Assembly (NCBI GenBank): GCA_020629895.1
Contig: JAHDCM010000109.1
Coordinates: 1 to 9,532 of the forward strand
Reading direction: 5' to 3'
DNA length: 9,532 nt
From: Bacteroidota bacterium
GTDB taxonomy: Bacteria > Bacteroidota > Bacteroidia > Chitinophagales > UBA2359
Of this stretch, positions 5,982 through 9,532 are shown piece by piece. Below the pieces are notes generated by a model. The model did not search any database and was not told the DNA's origin. It saw only the letters and a list, made by a program, of their open reading frames with translations. The translations under genes were made by a program, and so were the position numbers. The stretch's first letter is position 1, and each line of letters begins with the position of its first letter.

Positions 5982-6836
5982 TTGGAGATATATAAAACTG
6001 TTCAAAGCCTACAAAAGTTTGTACAAAAACAAAAAGATGATGGATTAACCGTCGGATTTGTACCAACAATGGGAGCTTTACATGAAGGACATTTATCTTT
6101 AATTCGACTTTCTCAGGCGACTTGTGATCGTACTATTTGTAGTATTTTTGTCAATCCTACTCAATTTGACGATCCTAGCGACTTGGAGAAATACCCGCGT
6201 CCAGTAGAGCGAGATATTGCTATGTTGGAAAGTGAAAATTGTCATGCGTTATTTTTACCCAGTGTCAAAGAAGTATATCCCGACAGCTTAGAAGCAACGG
6301 AAAGCTATGACTTTGGTTTCTTAGAAAAACCAATGGAAGGGGCGCATCGTACAGGGCATTTTGATGGGGTTGCTCAAGTAGTGAATCGACTATTAGAGAT
6401 TGTACAGGCTACCCACCTATTTATGGGGCAAAAAGATTATCAACAATTCAAAATTATTGACCGTCTCATTGAACTAACCCAACGGCCCGTACAATTGGTG
6501 AGATGCCCAATTATTCGGGAAGAAGACGGGTTGGCAATGAGTTCGAGAAATGTACGCTTAAATCCAGAAGCTCGTGCAAAAGCAGTACACATTTCTCAAA
6601 CATTACGAAAAATAAAAGCAGGTTTTGGTCATAAAAGTATTATTGAACTCAAAAAATGGGGCTTTGAACAACTCGAACAGGTGGATGGCATGTCTGTTGA
6701 TTATTTTGAGATTGTTGATGCAGATACCTTACAAAACATAGATGATGTAAGTGAAAGCCAACAAGTGATTGCTTGTGTTGCTGTTCGTGTAGGAGGAATA
6801 CGCCTCATTGACAATATGCTTTTGAAGGTACATTAA
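5982..6836 (+). CDS. panC: Pantothenate synthetase (pantoate--beta-alanine ligase)
   Basis: Cytoplasmic ligase that joins pantoate and beta-alanine with ATP to make pantothenate, the precursor of coenzyme A. The 284 aa match the family length. Motifs in order are PTMGALHEGHLSL (28-40, the HIGH-like HEGH at 34-37), FVNPTQF (56-62), RTGHFDGVAQVVNRL (123-137), GQKDYQQ (149-155) and the KMSKS-like MSSRN (186-190), all intact. The start is TTG: no in-frame ATG lies upstream, the next Met is inside the PTMG motif, and MEIYKTVQSL fits the family N-terminus. It is the first gene of a plus-strand run, 29 nt before the flippase-like gene. In many Bacteroidota panD follows panC; here it does not, so beta-alanine must come from panD elsewhere or another source. 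Confidence 0.97.
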   Translation: MEIYKTVQSLQKFVQKQKDDGLTVGFVPTMGALHEGHLSLIRLSQATCDRTICSIFVNPTQFDDPSDLEKYPRPVERDIAMLESENCHALFLPSVKEVYPDSLEATESYDFGFLEKPMEGAHRTGHFDGVAQVVNRLLEIVQATHLFMGQKDYQQFKIIDRLIELTQRPVQLVRCPIIREEDGLAMSSRNVRLNPEARAKAVHISQTLRKIKAGFGHKSIIELKKWGFEQLEQVDGMSVDYFEIVDADTLQNIDDVSESQQVIACVAVRVGGIRLIDNMLLKVH

Positions 6837-6865
6837 CTAGTCAAACCACTCCCTGAAACCTGTAT

Positions 6866-7891
6866 ATGAACAAATATCTCAAAGACATACTCAAAGTAGC
6901 CATCTTTTTAGGATTAGGAATTTTCTTAGTTTGGTGGTCTGTCAAAGATCTCAGTGCTGCCGATTGGGAAGAAATGAAAGCCGCCTTCAAAGAAGCCAAT
7001 TATTTTTGGATATTCCTTTCCATCCTCCTAACTATGTGTAGCCACTTTAGTCGCGCTTTACGGTGGAGAATGATGCTACAAGCCGCTGGAGATAATAATC
7101 CTAGTATTGCAAATACGACTAGTGCAGTGATGGTTAATTATCTTGCCAATCTTGCCTTACCACGATTAGGAGAAGTGATGCGTTGTGGCGTTATGCGGCG
7201 ATACGAAGGTATTCCGCTAAGTGAATCCGTAGGAACATTAATTACCGAACGTATAATAGATGTCCTTTTTCTATTAGCTTTTACGGTCATTGTCTTCGTT
7301 TGGCAGTTTGAACGAGTAGGACTTTTTTTACAAGAAAACTTAGGAACAGCACTAGGAGCAAAAATAGAAAACCTAACCAGTGGTTCTGCCCTTATTTACC
7401 TTGTAATAGCAGCACTTATTGGATTAGGCATTGCCTTTTGGTTGTTTCAAAAATTTAAAGAAACAGCTTTGTTTCAACGTATCTTAGAAACATTGAAAGG
7501 CTTGTGGAAAGGGGTTAGTTCGGTTAAAAATGTCAGCAATCTTCCATTATTCCTTTTTCACACCTTCTTCATCTGGATCATGTATGTTTGCATGACCTAC
7601 GTATGTATCTTTGCGATGGAAGCAACGGCACATATAGGCATTGGAGGTGCATTAGCTGTTTTTGTATGTGGAGGGTATGCTATCCTTTTTACACAAGGAG
7701 GAATAGGAGCTTATCAATTAATTGTACAAGCAGTATTGATATTGTATGGCGTAAAGAGTAACTTAGCACTCGCTTTTGGCTGGTTGGTTTGGTCATCACA
7801 AACTATTCTTGTCTTGGTGGGGGGCGTTTTAGCACTTGTAGTACTATCTTTATTAAATCGATCTGATGTCGAAAAACACACACATAACTGA
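6866..7891 (+). CDS. YbhN/UPF0104-type flippase-like membrane protein (lysylphosphatidylglycerol synthase TM family)
   Basis: 341 aa integral inner-membrane protein with about eight hydrophobic segments (roughly 10-26, 46-58, 84-98, 131-147, 174-193, 227-250, 258-276 and 301-330). It has the family hallmarks: a conserved PRLGEVMRCGVMRRYEGIPLS-type stretch (99-119), then TLITERIIDVL (124-134), and a C-terminal GGIGAYQ (278-284). The family (PF03706) shares the membrane part of MprF, but the aminoacyl-transfer domain is absent, so lysyl-PG synthesis is not expected; lipid or lipid-linked glycan translocation is a common guess. ATG start, 29 nt after panC. Its last 26 nt overlap rfaE2. Substrate cannot be inferred, although placement beside an LPS heptose gene is suggestive. 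Confidence 0.85.
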   Translation: MNKYLKDILKVAIFLGLGIFLVWWSVKDLSAADWEEMKAAFKEANYFWIFLSILLTMCSHFSRALRWRMMLQAAGDNNPSIANTTSAVMVNYLANLALPRLGEVMRCGVMRRYEGIPLSESVGTLITERIIDVLFLLAFTVIVFVWQFERVGLFLQENLGTALGAKIENLTSGSALIYLVIAALIGLGIAFWLFQKFKETALFQRILETLKGLWKGVSSVKNVSNLPLFLFHTFFIWIMYVCMTYVCIFAMEATAHIGIGGALAVFVCGGYAILFTQGGIGAYQLIVQAVLILYGVKSNLALAFGWLVWSSQTILVLVGGVLALVVLSLLNRSDVEKHTHN

Positions 7892-8354
7892 TAAAATCAT
7901 GCCGCTTGAGCAGCTACTTCCCAAAGTAGCTCAATGGCGTTTTAAAGAGCAGCGCATTGTATTTAGCAATGGTTGTTTTGATATTTTACATCGTGGACAT
8001 GTACATACACTCATGACCGCAGCTGAACAAGGAGACCGTTTAATTGTTGGGCTAAATAACGACCAATCGGTTCGCTTATTAAAAGGAGCGGAGCGACCTA
8101 TCCAAGACGAAATGAGTAGAGCTATTTTATTAGCCGCCATGCAATTTATAGATGCTGTCATTCTATTTGAAGAACAAACACCACGACGGCTCATTGAGCA
8201 AATTAAGCCCGATGTATTAGTAAAAGGAGGCGATTATCAAAAAGAAGATATTGTCGGAGCCGATATTATGCGTCAAAATGGTGGAGAAATTATCACTGTT
8301 CCTTTCTTACAAGGACTTTCTACAACAAATATTATCAAAAAAGCACAAATATGA
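7866..8354 (+). CDS. rfaE2: D-glycero-beta-D-manno-heptose 1-phosphate adenylyltransferase (RfaE2)
   Basis: Transfers AMP from ATP to heptose 1-phosphate, giving the ADP-heptose precursor of LPS inner core. The 162 aa correspond to the C-terminal half of the bifunctional HldE; the RfaE1 sugar kinase is not fused and not in this window. The nucleotidyltransferase signature is FSNGCFDILHRGHV (33-46, HxGH at 42-45), followed by VGLNNDQSVR (61-70), KGAERPI (73-79), KGGDY (120-124) and GLSTTNIIKK (150-159). The ATG at 7866 overlaps the flippase-like gene by 26 nt. A second ATG at 7899 would avoid the overlap, but the residues before it (DKIMPLEQLL) fit the N-terminus usual for the Bacteroidota form, so 7866 is preferred. 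The stop overlaps the next start in ATGA. Confidence 0.93.
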   Translation: MSKNTHITDKIMPLEQLLPKVAQWRFKEQRIVFSNGCFDILHRGHVHTLMTAAEQGDRLIVGLNNDQSVRLLKGAERPIQDEMSRAILLAAMQFIDAVILFEEQTPRRLIEQIKPDVLVKGGDYQKEDIVGADIMRQNGGEIITVPFLQGLSTTNIIKKAQI

Positions 8355-9493
8355 ACTTTACCTTAACAGAAGAGCATCTGATGATTCGAGATGCTGCCAG
8401 AGATTTTGCCCAAAATGAATGCAAACCAGGGGTTATAGAACGCGATGAAGCACAAAAACATCCTACCGAACTCGTAAAAAGAATGGGAGAACTAGGATTT
8501 CTAGGAATGATGGTAGACCCCAAATACGGAGGAGGAGGAATGGATACCGTTTCTTACGTACTGGCAATGGAAGAGATTTCGAAGGTAGATGCTTCCTGTT
8601 CGGTGATTATGTCTGTACAAAACTCCCTTGTTTGTTGGGGTTTAGAAACCTTTGGTACTGAGGCACAAAAACAAAAATACCTACCTCGCCTTGCATCGGG
8701 TGAAATGATTGGAGCTTTCTGTTTATCGGAACCTGAAGCAGGTTCTGATGCCACACAGCAACGTACTACCGCCATCGAAAAAGACGACCACTACCTCGTC
8801 AATGGCGTAAAAAACTGGATTACCAATGGAGGGCATGCAGGCATATATTTAGTTATCGCCCAAACAGATCGCGAAAAAAGACACCGCGGTATCAACGCTT
8901 TTATTGTAGAACGCGAATGGGAAGGAGTGAGCGTTGGCCCAAAAGAAAATAAATTAGGGATTCGAGGTTCTGACACGCACTCTATTATGTTTGCGGATGT
9001 GAAAGTACCCAAAGAAAATCGTATTGGGGAAGATGGTTTCGGTTTTAAATTTGCCATGAAAACACTTGATGGAGGACGTATTGGTATCGCCTCGCAAGCA
9101 TTGGGTATTGCTTCAGGAGCCTACGAACTGGCCAGAGCCTATTCGAAAGAACGCAAGGCATTTGGGAAAGAAATTTCTCGTCACCAAGCCATCCAATTCA
9201 AATTGGCAGATATGGCTACCGAAATTGAAGCTGCCCGTTTACTGTGTCTAAAAGCTGCTTTCCTCAAAGATAGCGGGCAACATTATGGCAAACTAGCAGC
9301 GATGGCAAAAGTATTTAGTTCAGAAGCCGCTATGCGCATTGCCGTCGAAGCGGTACAAGTACATGGAGGCTACGGTTTTGTTAAAGAATATCATGTCGAA
9401 CGATTGATGCGCGATGCCAAAATTACCCAAATCTACGAAGGGACTTCCGAAATTCAACGGATGGTCATTGCTCGTTTTGAGTTACAAGATTAG
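8351..9493 (+). CDS. Acyl-CoA dehydrogenase, short-chain/butyryl-CoA type
   Basis: FAD enzyme that introduces the alpha-beta double bond in acyl-CoA, passing electrons to ETF. The 380 aa are full length for the family. It shows the N-terminal helical domain (about 6-117), the flavin-contacting middle domain with AFCLSEPEAGSD (122-133) and WITNG (156-160), and the C-terminal domain with RKAFG (268-272) and QVHGGYGFVKEYHVERLMRD (336-355). The catalytic base is Glu363 in IYEGTSEIQR, the position used by short-chain and butyryl-CoA dehydrogenases rather than by isovaleryl or long-chain types. Exact chain length cannot be assigned. Its ATG overlaps the rfaE2 TGA by 4 nt, so translation is probably coupled, even though the pathways differ. 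Confidence 0.95.
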   Translation: MNFTLTEEHLMIRDAARDFAQNECKPGVIERDEAQKHPTELVKRMGELGFLGMMVDPKYGGGGMDTVSYVLAMEEISKVDASCSVIMSVQNSLVCWGLETFGTEAQKQKYLPRLASGEMIGAFCLSEPEAGSDATQQRTTAIEKDDHYLVNGVKNWITNGGHAGIYLVIAQTDREKRHRGINAFIVEREWEGVSVGPKENKLGIRGSDTHSIMFADVKVPKENRIGEDGFGFKFAMKTLDGGRIGIASQALGIASGAYELARAYSKERKAFGKEISRHQAIQFKLADMATEIEAARLLCLKAAFLKDSGQHYGKLAAMAKVFSSEAAMRIAVEAVQVHGGYGFVKEYHVERLMRDAKITQIYEGTSEIQRMVIARFELQD

Positions 9494-9532
9494 TTTTTGG
9501 GCGTGCCGTTTATATAAAAAAGCCAGTAGCAT
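9494..9532. other. Short sequence after the acyl-CoA dehydrogenase
   Basis: 39 nt to the window edge. It begins TTTTTGGGCGTGCC and then becomes AT-rich with a run of six A residues. No inverted repeat able to act as a terminator is complete within the window, and no gene start is visible. Confidence 0.3.

Noticed and set aside
7931..9251. Short frames within rfaE2 and the acyl-CoA dehydrogenase gene on either strand
   Set aside because: All lie in alternative frames of well-supported genes and show no independent coding signal.

Overview
The window looks like chromosomal DNA of a Bacteroidota member. It is AT-rich, lacks Shine-Dalgarno-like sites, has promoter elements of the Bacteroidota -7 type (TAnnTTTG), and carries a DUF4270 lipoprotein next to a short GT5 glycogen-synthase-like protein, a pairing characteristic of that phylum. 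A Saprospiria-like origin is only an impression. No mobile element, CRISPR array, tRNA or rRNA is visible.

The genes form two divergent blocks separated by a 388-nt intergenic region (5594-5981). The left block reads on the minus strand: a glycogen-synthase-like protein of 276 aa (4763-5593), a DUF4270 lipoprotein (3217-4599), a secreted alpha/beta hydrolase (2027-3133) and glmS (160-1998). Two conspicuous inverted repeats, at 4690-4739 and 3133-3204, sit in the gaps on either side of the DUF4270 gene. The second abuts the probable start codon of the hydrolase.

The right block reads on the plus strand as a tight four-gene run: panC with a TTG start (5982-6836), a YbhN/UPF0104-type flippase-like membrane protein (6866-7891), rfaE2 (7866-8354) and an acyl-CoA dehydrogenase (8351-9493). 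The last three overlap, by 26 nt and 4 nt, so they are probably co-transcribed and translationally coupled. A promoter-like TATCTTTG lies just upstream of panC, directly against a 43-nt hairpin.

The gene products are mostly housekeeping: hexosamine supply for peptidoglycan and LPS (GlmS), the last step of pantothenate synthesis (PanC), activation of heptose for LPS (RfaE2), a likely lipid-related membrane protein, and fatty or branched-chain acyl-CoA oxidation. The least understood parts are the GT5-like/DUF4270 pair, the hydrolase placed between DUF4270 and glmS, and the structured intergenic sequences. I see no convincing evidence of a wholly new defence or mobile system; the best leads are the GT5-only protein and the hairpin-gated hydrolase start.
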